Shown one piece after another: positions 54,115 through 64,000 of a DNA stretch of 64,000 nucleotides. The number at the start of each line of letters is the position of its first letter. Position 1 is the stretch's first letter. The position numbers were made by a program, and so were the translations under genes. The notes under the pieces are model-generated. The model saw only the letters and a list, made by a program, of their open reading frames with translations. It was not told where the DNA came from and ran no database searches. Source of the stretch: Pleurodeles waltl (Eukaryota > Chordata > Amphibia > Caudata > Salamandridae); assembly GCF_031143425.1 (NCBI RefSeq), contig NC_090446.1, forward strand, positions 1,023,825,066-1,023,889,065, read 5' to 3'.

Positions 54115-55014
54115 GGGGGTCATTATGACCCTAACCGTCAGAGCTAATGTGGCGGTAGTACAGCCAACTGTCTGGCGGTACTTACCGCCACATTATGACA
54201 TTGGCAGGTTGGCTGCCATGGCGGTAGCAGCCGCTGGGCCGGAGATGAGAATCTGCAGTCCGGTGGCCACCATTGTGCTGCCGGTGGTATTATGTCCCTG
54301 CCTACCGCCATGGTTTTGTCGGCATTCATAATGCCACAAAAACCATGGCGGTAGGCCCTATCTGATACGATGCACTCTTCCCCCCAAATCTCCCCAGAAA
54401 CCTACCTGCCCCCTACATCCACGCCCCCCAAAACACACAAACACATACGTAGACACACACTCATTCACACATACATACATGCATGCATTCATTCACGCGC
54501 ACATATCATAACATACACGCATACACATTTCCATACATACACGCACATTCATAAACTCACTCACACACATGCATACAAGCACTCACACACATGCAAAAAA
54601 CACTACACACACACTCGCATTCACACACACACTCACACATGCATGCATACACCCCCACACTCACAAACAACACCACCCACCCCCCTGACCTGTCGGAAAA
54701 CCAACTTACCTTTGTCTAGGGAGTCTTCCAGCAGGGGACGGGATGGGGAGCTGCTACCGCCAGCAGAACACCGCCAGGCTGTATTATTTGTCATCATACG
54801 GCTGGTGGCGGTCTACTGGCGTGGTGCTGCTGGTGGTAGCAGTTCCACCTTACCGCCATCCACCAGTATGGCCACAGCCGGATTTCCGCCCTTCTTGTGG
54901 CAGAAATCCGGCTGTGGTCATATTATGGCAGATGGATGGTAGCTGCGGCGACGGTCGTTTGGCGGCCGTCGCTCTGGAGGTAGGCGTTTTTTATCGCTAA
55001 TGTTGAAATGAGGG
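54115..55014. mobile_element. Harbinger-type MITE, ~0.9 kb, with CA-rich core
   Basis: The left end GGGGGTCATTATGACCC matches the large Harbinger element and the MITE at 28165. The right end AATGTTGAAATGAGGGG is its diverged inverse. GGCGGT/ACCGCC clusters occur at both ends. The interior has a CA/CATA-rich tract (54430-54665) that creates a spurious His/Thr-rich frame. The target duplication is not clear. Confidence 0.7.
54430..54665. repeat. Degenerate CA/CATA microsatellite
   Basis: CACACA, CATACATACATGCATGC and CACTCACACAC words fill this tract inside the Harbinger-type MITE. Confidence 0.9.
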
Positions 55015-57246
55015 GCTATATGTCCTAGATTAACTAAATTCTCATGCAGCACAATGCAGCAGCCAAAAATGCTGCACTGCATGAGAAGGAGAGAGCAGGA
55101 GAGCAGGAGTCTAGCATAGGTTCTGTACTGGAAAGATCACCTTCCAGTACAAAATATTATGCTTAGACTAACTTTAAAACTTTCCCCACTCTGTATGCGT
55201 GCTGCACACTGCAGCACACATGCAAAGTCTGAAAAGAAATAAGAAATAAAAGCGCTTCTTTGTTCTAGGGCCTAGTTGGAATGGGTGCTATTTTTTGATG
55301 CGAAAGCCTATCTATGTTTTTTAGTAAATAGGGTTTTGCGTCAGAAACCTTGGGTGGTTGCCTGGGATTGCCCATTCACCACACATGGAATGACCCCTTG
55401 GCGTAAACTAAAGCAAAGAAGCGCAACAGGCTGCTTTGCTTTTAAGTAATTTTTACAGCAAGTTTTGCACTGGAAAGTAAATAGGTAAAAAAGATTTAGC
55501 ATGAACTTTCATCACTTTTGGCAGAAAACCTTAGTACATATACCCCTTTGTGTTGGAAGCAGGGAAAAAGAAACACCACCAGTGAATAGAGACTGTGCTT
55601 GGATTCTTGCACTCCATCATCCTTACGAAGTCTGAGGAATGGTGTGCACTCATCCAGTACCTGTCTCCACATGACATCAAACCTGCTTGCCATAGAGAGC
55701 TCTCCTACTAACGAGCAATATTGTCCCAATGCTGCTAGACTGAGCAGCAGGACATCAGTCGCAGCAGGCGCTCCAAGCTAGACAAGCACATTTTGGTGTG
55801 CACCATCTTGAGTCCCGTGTTCTTTCACTTTGAAGTGCTTCCAAGACATAGCCCTGACATCACTAATAGTAAAATGGCATTGCAACTGTTGGGAAGCACG
55901 GTTCTCCTCCCAAATATTTTTACAGTAGTGTGTTAATGCAAAAAAAGTGGTTTTAGGAGCAAAGTCCTTTTATTTCTTTCATAAGTCAGGATACTCTCTG
56001 GCAACGTTTATACCGTTGCTTGAACGTTTCTGTTCACTATCTGCCAAGTTGTTCCATGGCAAATTTGACACCTCCAATGCTTCTGTTTTTTTGTTACACC
56101 ACATGGTGTTTTTTCTGTAAACATTGTTTGAAAAGGTCAGAGCATTTCCTTCAGGCACCCGTAAACTGGACACAATACCAGCAGAGTTGATTGGTTTCAA
56201 ATATTGTGAAAGCTTGTCTCCAATTGTAAACAAAACATATCCTTTATTTCCAGCTGGCACAAAATGCATCCTCCAAATATGTAGCTACTACATTGATCTG
56301 TGTCATTTGGTACTTTTTCATATACAAATGGCAGCTAGACTTTTAAGAGGGAAAAGCCCGCCATGAACTCCCTTCAGCATAACTTTCGATAGCACATTGA
56401 AGTCGATCCAGTCACAGAGGCATCTCCTGACGAATTCTGTCCATGTCATTTCCCTCACCGTCCTCACACTTCCCGTAGCTGTATGTTTTTGTAAATGTAT
56501 GTATGTATGTAATGTGCTTGTGTAAAACATCTCTAATGTCAAACATTCCCAAACACCTTTTTTCAGACTATATGGAATGGAGAATATGGTACATTTGGGA
56601 CAAAAGAAACAATTTGCAGACCCGTGAATCAACCTAACTCTCCCTTCAAAATTTGCTACTACCCACAAACCCATTTTACAAACATTGATCAAAGCTACAA
56701 AAACATGTGCCTCTTTAACACTAAGCGTCCCATTCCAGTGAGATTCCCAAGGTAATTCCTTATTATAACCCCGAATTCAGTATTTCGTCTTCTGTAAATA
56801 ACCGAGTGAAATTTGCAAGGTCTGAGGTAATTAGAGAGACCTTGTTATTCTCATAGGGCTGGCAAAGGCAATTAACAGCACCACTATAATTAACTCACGA
56901 CTCATAATGTGGCCTTCAATTATTTTTTGTTTGTTCTGACAAGAGGATCATAGAGTCAGAAGTCATGCATATTATCTGACAAAAGAGGGTCAGACATACA
57001 GATTTATTTTTAATTTTCTGTGACATACCTGTGGTGTGGGCGTGGCAGAAGCAAATCAAAGGGAAATTTTAAGGGTACTTCACCAGATTTTCCCAGAAGG
57101 CAATCACCTTCAAAAGAACATTGCTTTTACGAACTGGGAAAAAGAGGAGTTGGGATGACATACTTGGGGGGGAATGCACAGTGGATAGTAGTGGTGTCTA
57201 AGGGAAAGATACATTTCCAGTATTCAAAGAAAACAGTCATGGTAAT
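55015..57246. other. Intergenic sequence, possible decayed repeats
   Basis: 55020-55500 is related to the repeat at 39191 (GTGCTGCAC...GCAGCACACAT). On the minus strand, 56318-56692 (124 codons) and 55979-56269 (96 codons) share one frame and are separated by a few stops, so they could be pieces of one old coding sequence. I recognise no domain in them, nor in 55496-55729 (-). A TGTATGTATG run lies near 56490. Confidence 0.4.
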
Positions 57247-57252
57247 GCTTGA

Positions 57253-57570
57253 ATGCTTGAATTCTTTCAAGATCTTCACGCATGTGTAGATTGTTTTGAC
57301 GTAGAGCATGTTCTGATGGGTGGGGATTTTAACATAGCAAGAAACCCCACACTTGACACCACTTCCCATGCTCTGACTTCTAAAGGCAGCATGGTTTATA
57401 CCTCCCACTCAGCCTCTCATGGTACCTGGATACGTATTGACTATTGGTTGATCACTTAATCTATTGCACACTGGGTCACAGTGGTTAAACACTTGCCCCG
57501 TACACTGTCAGATCACTCACTGGTACTTATTACACTCACTATCCCTGAAGCCCATTTTGTGCAGCTTTAA
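57253..57570 (+). pseudogene. L1 endonuclease C-terminal part (broken)
   Basis: FFQDLHACVDCFDVEHVLMG and then GGDFNIARNPTLD give the GDFN motif. GTWIRIDYWLIT gives the RID box. After a stop, PRTLSDHSLVLITLTIP gives the catalytic SDH motif near 57500-57535. The N-terminal half, with the Glu motif, is missing by 5' truncation. Confidence 0.85.
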
Positions 57571-57597
57571 AGAAGGCAATTGTTGACTTTTTTTTAG

Positions 57598-59173
57598 TTG
57601 AATGAGGGCTTTGTCGGACCCTGGGCGGTGCTGTGGGACACCTTTAAGCCATATGCCAGAGATGTTTGCATAGCCACACACATCAGTATCCAAAGAGAAA
57701 TATGCCGAGAACTGACAAAGGTGGAGGTGCAGCTCTCTGATATTGATCGTGAGATGGAGCCCACTGAGAATACCCCTCTATTGCACCGTCGTTAGCTTTT
57801 GCTTGATGAGTTTGATACTCTAGCAAAGTGGTTCCCAACCTTTTGACTCCTGAGGACCCCCACTGAATCACTATTGGAAGCCGGGGACCCCCAAACAATT
57901 TGTACAATTTAAATTTCAATAATTAAAACAGTATTTCACAAAACATACACAAACAAGAACATACCAAACAAATACTCAAATTACTAAAGAGATAATTATT
58001 TTATTTTGAAAATATGCAAACAAATTTAAACATTTTAATGGGAAGGTCGACACTGCATCTCGATGACTAACTTTTCAATGTTTGGTTTTATTTAGGGAAA
58101 CAGAATCCTCAGGTCAGATTCTACATTTCCCAAGCCATTTGTTTCTATTTTTAGGTGCATAAGATCTGGGAAGCTTTTTCACATATAAATGTGGTGGGGA
58201 AGGGAAGTAAAACCATAAGGGTCTCTTTTCTCTCTATAACCTCTCTGTCACATGTAATTCATTTGTTTTATAGCCCCTCTCATACCAGTGTAGGGTGTCA
58301 GAGTGCTTTACAGTGGACTACAAAGTGTAAGGATTCACATGTCATCTATACTGGTAGGCATTTTCTAAGAGTGCTTGGTTTGGAGACGTGCAAACTCGGG
58401 ATTCAGAACATAACACAGTGATTAGCATTGACTTTAGTAATAAGATTGTATGTCAATGCAAGCAAACATTTTTTTACAAGCATTAGGATAATGAAAGACT
58501 GGGTAAAAACATAACTTTCTAATTTGTGCCATGCAGGTTGCATGCAATTCTTTGACCGCAGTTCATAGCTCACTATGGTACATTACGATTGTTACTTATG
58601 AAAAGCACTGTGATAAAATAATCTGTCTCAAAAGCAGTAACCCACTGTGCTATGCACATAAAATACTGTTCTTTGCATGATATACGTTATTTGCGTCAGA
58701 CATATTAACCCTCTGTGCTACCTTAGATGAGTCAAAACTAGACAAAACCCCCATCTCTCTCCAGCAGGAACATTATTCACTAGCATTATCTTGATGCTTT
58801 TATTTTTGTGTGAAAGCTGGTGGATGAACTTGCAGTGCTTTTTAAACTCCTGCATAAATAAGGCCCCCAGCTGGAGAAGTGTCTTCCTGTCAGCTCAGGC
58901 CTGCGGACCCCCTGGGAATGTGTCACAGACCCATGGGGGTCCGCGGACCACAGGTTGGGAACCACTGCTCTAGCAGACACGGAGATGCAATACATGGGCA
59001 GGTATGCTAAAGCCTTTAGATATAGTGAAGGGGATAGACCCGGGAGGTTGCTGGTGAGGCTGATCAGGCAATCTTACCCAGCGTCTCACATTTTAGAAAT
59101 TAAAAGGCCGGATGGCAGCATGGCTATCGGTACCACTGAGGTTCAAGCGGAGTTCTACACATACTACTCCTAG
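57598..59173 (+). pseudogene. L1 ORF2 linker, split by the hAT insertion
   Basis: 57598-57825 encodes a helical linker (ISIQREICRELTKVEVQLSD). It resumes at 58968 with LADTEMQYMGRYAKAFRYSE, GDRPGRLLVRLIRQ and IGTTEVQAEFYTYYS. GD--GRLLA-L--Q and a closing F--YYS-LY are the standard L1 region between endonuclease and RT. One stop precedes the insertion and one closes the segment. Confidence 0.8.
57826..58967. mobile_element. hAT-type element, 1,142 bp, non-autonomous
   Basis: The right end, read inward, is CAGTGGTTCCCAACCTGTGG; the left end starts AAGTGGTTCCCAACC, with both followed by GGACCCCC-type sequence. The 8-bp duplication CTCTAGCA flanks it (57818-57825 and 58968-58975). The CAGTGGTTC-CAACC terminus is common among vertebrate hAT elements. 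No transposase homology was found; the interior is AT-rich. Confidence 0.9.
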
Positions 59174-60246
59174 CTGTATACTGCACAGCCTACACCACCA
59201 GGTCCGGTATTGCAGGAGCATCTCAATGAAATCGCTATGGTCTGGCTGGCTGCTGCTCAACAACAATTTCTCAGTGAGCTTTTTTCTGTCGAGGAGGAGG
59301 TACAGGCTATTGACTCGCTTGTGGGGATGCACACTCTGGGGCAGGATGAGTTTACTGGGGCATTTTACAAGAAGTACGAAGATATGCTTAGTCCGCGTCT
59401 CATATCAGTCTATTTTGACATGGAATCCGGGGTCCTCCCTGAAACCATGCGAGAGGTGGTAATTACACTTTTACCCATGCCCAGTAAAGACTTCTTACAT
59501 TGTGGGTCATACCAACCTCTTGATCTACTAAACTTTGACAGTAAAATTCTGGCCAAGATGATCGCCACTTTCCTATTCCTCTTGCTGAATGAGATCATCT
59601 CCTCGCTCAGTCTGGATTTGTGCCACACCGCTCCACCAGCATCAACCTTCTCACAGTTTTCTCAGTACTCAATAGAATATCTCCGGAGGTGCCGGCAGCG
59701 ATTGCTCTGTTGGATGCTGAAAAGGCTATCAAGTCCCTGGAGTGGCCCTTCTTGTATGCTGTACTCGGCAAGCTTGGGTTCCCTCGCGGTTATACCAAGT
59801 TGATATTCTTGCTATATTCACAACCAACTTCAGCTATACAGCTCAATGGTGTCCTATCCCCCTTCTTCCCTATTTCACGTGGCACGCGGCAGGGGTGCCT
59901 ATTGTCGCCACTGCTTTTCATTCTGGTGATGGATCCCCGGGTATGGCATTTGAGGCAGGGGCACATACATAGGGGGCCTCGCCTGGTGGCGCTGCACGCC
60001 GATGATATATTACTTTTCATTCGCCACTCAGACATTAATCTTATTCCAACATTGGATGAGGTAAATTGTTTTGGTGAATTCTCCTGCTTACATAAGTCAG
60101 AGATTTTCCCATTGACTGACATCACTCGCCCGCCTGTGGTGGAGTTCCCCCGGCAGTGGTGTCATGAATCTGCGAAGTACTTAGGCATCAACATCCACAG
60201 AGACAAGGAGCAGGTGATACGGTTTGAACTATGGGCCTGCAATTGA
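59174..60246 (+). pseudogene. L1 reverse transcriptase (one main frameshift)
   Basis: The frame 59210-59803 has FSVEEEVQAIDSLVGMHTLG, FTGAFYKKYEDMLSPRLISV, GSYQPLDLLNFDSKILAKMI (RPISLLN-D-KI block). It changes frame near 59620 to 59620-60246, with HRSTSINLLTV, AIALLDAEKAIKSLEWPFLY (motif A, catalytic Asp), SRGTRQGCLLSPLLFILVMD (motif B) and LVALHADDILLFI (motif C, catalytic Asp pair), then SAKYLGINI. Catalytic residues are retained, so this is a fairly young copy. Confidence 0.9.
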
Positions 60247-61687
60247 GATATTTACTGCCCAGGTAGACAGGTGGGTGAAGCTGCTGCTTTCGATGGCGGG
60301 TCAGATAGCACTCATTAAAACAGTGGTTCTTCTGCAATTTTTGTACCTTTTCATGAACATCCCGGTGCCACGTAATAATTTGTTTTTTGCTACACACCGT
60401 GGCCTAGTTACTCATTTGGTGTGGGTGAATAGACACCCACACATTCGCTGGGAGCCACTCACTCTTCCTTATGAGCGTGGAGGCTTCGGGGTTCCACACT
60501 TTCAACCTTATTATTTGGTGGCGCAATGTCAGTATACATATCACTGGTTCCACCCTGATGCCTGCCTTTTATACTCCATCCCAGAGTGTGATCTGGCGGC
60601 CCCTGTACCGCTGAGCTCCCTGAGACCCGATGGTGTGCCACTGTATTGTAAAGATATCAGGACCCTTGCCAATACCAGCTGGGCTTGGCGCAAGCTTGCC
60701 CATCTACTTCACTGTGACTCACTGTATTCCCCCACCTTGAAATAAAGCAATAACCCTTTCATACCCATCACACAGGAGGCGGAAGTTCAGCACATGCTTC
60801 AGACCTTTCAACTTCATACCTTCGGAGACGTCTTTCCGGATGACCACATATTTTCCTGCACTACAGATTCCCATTTCACTGACGCCACACAATTACAGCA
60901 TTTAATACTTTGCTGACTACAGAGAACTCTGTGCGCTCACTATCCAACATACCCACTAGCACCGGGCTAGTTTCCTCCACTCTCCTTGGTGGTTTATGTG
61001 GACTCGGGGCTAATTTGTTTCTAAGCTATATTTATTGTGTATTAAGGCCCTTCCGGTTCCAGATGCTGTGATCAGAGAATCCTAGGAGAGGGATTTGGGA
61101 TGCCCCTGCCCCAAAAAGTCTGGGAGGCATGCTGCGCGCAAAGACGATTTGTTTCACCCAATCAGCGTCACAAGCTTATCCACTTTAAATTCCTTAGAAG
61201 AACCTACGACACCCCAAGTGCTAAGGCCCATGTCGACCCATCCCTCTCATCAGCCTGCCCCAAATGTCGAGCACTGACTGCAGACTTTCTACACATTTCA
61301 TGGACCTGCCCCAATATTAGTCACTTTTGGTGCAAGGTTGATGATCGAATATTGGTCATTGTTGAGTGGCCTCTCAGTCCTGACCCACTTGCTGTCCTGC
61401 TCGGATATACTGGTGATTTGCCAAAGTCCATTAGGTGTCTTACTACGATATCTCTCCTGTTAGCAAGGCAGACAATAGCGCTTCGTTGGGGATCTAAGAT
61501 GGCGCCCAGCATTTCCTCCTGGTTGGCCAGTCTTATGTACTGTGATACCAGTAACGAGCTGTACGCCTCGCCCCAACCTGTTTCATGTAGACCAAGAGAT
61601 ATCTGGCAACCACTGAGGGACTACTTAACTACAATTGCTTCTCCCCTGCTAGCCTTGCAAACCACGACTGATGCAAGCTCATGTTGA
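60224..61687 (+). pseudogene. L1 ORF2 thumb and C-terminal part (broken)
   Basis: The frame 60224-60745 has VDRWVKLLLSMAGQIALIKT, LQFLYLFMNIPV, HIRWEPLTLPYERGGFGVPH and FQPYYLVAQCQYTY, the thumb. After unconnected sequence, 61100-61687 has FKFLRRTYDTPSAK, a zinc-type ACPKCRALTADFLHISWTCP and ISHFWCKVDDRIL, ending in LLLARQTIALRW and a stop at 61687. The Cys/His cluster fits the C-terminal zinc motif of L1/Tx1 ORF2. It lies directly upstream of the A-rich 3' end. Confidence 0.85.
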
Positions 61688-61946
61688 TACCCACTTTACC
61701 CAGGTTATTGTCTACGCTTTGCCCATTTTGGGCATACTATGGCCCAATGCGCAACTTCTGTTTATAGATATGATTGTCACTGTATAGCTCTTGCATTGAT
61801 GGACTGTTGATCATATGTGATGTTGTTCTGGAGCATGGTACTGCACTGCAATGTGCTCGTTATATGTTATGACTGAAAATGATAAATACAATTTTAAAAA
61901 ATAAATATATATTGCATCCTTTTCCAGGCCAACCATAATTGGGGGC

Positions 61947-64000
61947 TGTTAGAAATGGGGTTTCTAGTTGGCTAGGTTATGCACCTAAGCCAGAGAGAAC
62001 TCAGCCACTCTAGTCAGGGCAAGGGAGTTACACGTCCAAGATAACCCATGCTAACCCCCTTGGTAGCTTGGCACGAGCAGTCAGGCCTAACCTGGAGGCA
62101 ATGTGTAAAGTGTTTGCACAACACACACAATACACATGACGCAATATGTAAACCACACTGAGCTATGTAAAAATAAACTGTATTGCACAAAACATAATTA
62201 GACCAAACATTACACGTCAGTAATACCCTGCTACCTTAGCAGTTGTCAGAATGTTACACAAGTTACTAATACTCTGCAAGAATAAGCAGTTATCACACTG
62301 GAATACATAAGTACTCAAGAGTCTGCAACATGAACAGTAGTCAGGAATTACAATAAAGAAATATATGTCATGAACACCTCATCAATATCCATAGAAGGAA
62401 CATTAAGGAACCAATGGCAAGTCAGGCAAAACATATATCAGCAGGTCATGCCCATAAAAGGAGCATGTAGCAAACCTATATAGCCTTAGCAAAATAGGTA
62501 TGGAGCATATCACCCTAACATGTTCCCCAAATTACCGGTTTCCTGAGAAAAGGGCACTCCTATTGCCTGGAAGAGGAACCTGGGACTCCCCGCACTCCTG
62601 TGTGATGAACAGGGGCCACGTTTGGCTCCTGGGGAGAGGGGCAGTCGGCACCCTCTCTGTTGCACCTAATGGGCCCATCTTGGGGCCCGCGATCTCTGGG
62701 GGGCTCCCCTGTGCCTCCACTGGCCCTTCCACCGGGGGGGCACCAAATATGGCAAAGATAAGTTACTGGGTGATTGTTCCCCTAAGGCAATGGTTGGGGG
62801 GAAAGGAACTCCCGTTCCACCCCCGTGCCCTGCATCTTGTAGGCAGCCACCCTCGTCCTCAGTGCGGCTGCCCCAAAAAATGAAAAGTGGAGCAGGGGCC
62901 TCCGATGAGGCTTTCCTCCTGCTCTACCACGGCCGCACCCGACACGGTGCGCAAGTCGATCTTCTGCCCATTCCAGGGGCTGCTGCGGTTAGCAGGCACC
63001 AAGGAGGGTGGCTGCTGGTGCCCCGGGAGCACGTCTGAAAGCGCGCTTTGACCCTGGGGCACGGTTACAGTGCACTCGCTCCTTTCTTCCAGCTTTTGGT
63101 GCCTTGGGGGCACTGGGTGGAGCGCGAGGCGCTCAAACAGGAAAAAACACACTGGGGCTGCGACAGTGAAATTGGGCAGCAAACGGAGCACTTCTTAAAA
63201 GCGCTTGAGGCATGTCTTGTATCCCGGGTCGCGGTGGTGATTTTATTTCCTGGCAACTGTGCGCAGGAGGCGCAAGGGGCAGGAAAAAGCGCTCTCTAGG
63301 CGCTTTCAATATCTGAAAAAGCACTCCTCTTGAAGGGGATAATTGCAGAGGCCATGACACCCTGCCCCTGGAGACAAGCGAGAAAAGGAGCACAGGGCTG
63401 GCAGGCCCTGCTACAGGCCAGCACAAGGGATGCAGATGATGTCAGTTCCTCCTAGTGACCAGGCAGGTCACAGGTCAGTAAAGCAGCAGCAGCCCAAGGT
63501 GGGTCCTGGTGAGTCCTTTCAGCAGCGTCCTTTGTCCAGTTTCCAGTAAGTTACTGGAGTCCTAAGAATGTCTAAATTGTGAGGAAAATTCCCCTGTACT
63601 TATACTTAGTTTATTGTGTATTTCACAATGAGGGGGAGAGTAGGTTTCAACCAGTTACAACTGGTTCTGGGAGTGCCCCTTCTCTCCTCCAGCACAGGCT
63701 CCAAACATCAGTTGGGGTTAAACAGCCCTATTGTGTGAAGCCAGGGCACAGCATTTTCCAATGCAGGTGTGCCCCGCCCCCTCCCTTCCCTCAGCCCAGG
63801 AGGACCATACAATATGTTGATGCACCCCTGTGACACCTCCACCCTCCCTGTGTACAAGCTGTCTGAAAAGTATGCACAAAGCCTAACTGTCAGTCTGCCC
63901 AGACGTGGATTGGAGTCAAGCTGCAAAACACCAGAGTCATAAGCACAGACAAATGCTCACTTTCTAGAAGTGGCATTTCTGTAATAGTAATAAAAAATAC
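61947..64000 (-). mobile_element. Gypsy-type LTR, fourth copy, runs off window
   Basis: Starts TGTTAGAAATGGGGTTTC and shares GGTAGCTTGGCACGAGCAGT, CAGGCCTAACCTGGAGGCAA and a terminal CTTTCTAGAAGTGGCATTTC with the copies at 30427, 37752 and (inverted) 8463. No primer site or gag lies inward of 61947, where the L1 tail ends 30 bp away, so it is a solo or 3' LTR. Frames inside it are chance. Confidence 0.72.

Larger units (their letters stand above)
57247..61915 (+). mobile_element. L1-type LINE, 5'-truncated, interrupted by a hAT element
   Basis: ORF2 of an L1/Tx1-group LINE starting inside the endonuclease at about 57247 and running to an A-rich 3' end (about 61880-61915, AAAATGATAAATACA). 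ORF1 and the 5' part are absent, as usual for 5'-truncated copies. The hAT element at 57826-58967 interrupts the linker; the protein continues on both sides (LLDEFDTLA before, LADTEMQYMGRYAKAF after, sharing the duplicated octamer). Confidence 0.87.

Noticed and set aside
54370..54942. 190-codon plus-strand frame
   Set aside because: His/Thr-rich translation of the CA microsatellite within a Harbinger-type MITE.

Overview
The window looks like intergenic DNA from a very large vertebrate genome, almost certainly a salamander. The LTR and satellite families resemble those I remember from newts of the Pleurodeles type; that is memory of repeat families, not a search result. I found no host protein-coding gene, tRNA or rRNA. 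Nearly everything recognisable is transposable-element sequence, mostly broken by frameshifts and stops and in several places nested.

Layout. 1-1863: part of an LTR-like repeat (- strand). 2140-6423: an L2/CR1-type LINE (+) whose 5' end is three tandem ~380-bp monomers, followed by endonuclease and reverse transcriptase (RT) remnants. 7496-7698: a small MITE, then a TA microsatellite. 8463-16803: a gypsy-type LTR (+) split by a 6.2-kb Penelope-like element (9105-15273). That element has a 14-bp target duplication, inverted terminal arms carrying hammerhead ribozyme motifs, and an RT/GIY-YIG remnant. 16951-25205: a PIF/Harbinger transposon of ~8.3 kb with a minus-strand HARBI1-like transposase between two plus-strand Myb/SANT-like genes, followed by four abutting minisatellites. 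26717-27721: a very young 1,005-bp non-coding LTR element (TRIM). 28165-28728: a Harbinger-type MITE.

29870-32870: a Sushi-type gypsy remnant (-) interrupted by another copy of the gypsy LTR. 33770-39190: a gypsy element (-) with integrase before RT, the Gmr1-like order, with its 5' LTR. 40881-50900: an L1-type LINE (-) whose RT is interrupted by a ~4.6-kb TTAA-flanked repeat (42210-46830) full of satellite-like arrays, including tandem units with a degenerate hammerhead-like core. 51479-51802: a hAT MITE with a perfect 8-bp duplication. 54115-55014: a Harbinger-type MITE. 57247-61915: a second L1-type LINE (+) interrupted by a 1.14-kb hAT element with an 8-bp duplication. 61947-64000: another copy of the gypsy LTR (-), running off the window.

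How the parts relate. The genes are transposition machinery: DDE transposase plus DNA-binding partners (Harbinger), endonuclease plus RT (LINEs and Penelope), gag/protease/integrase/RT (gypsy). None has an intact full-length reading frame. The nesting gives an insertion order: L1(-) is older than the TTAA repeat, L1(+) is older than the hAT, the LTR at 8463 is older than the Penelope element, and the Sushi element is older than the LTR at 30427. The TRIM, with one mismatch between its LTRs, looks like the most recent arrival. Boundaries without stated target duplications are approximate.
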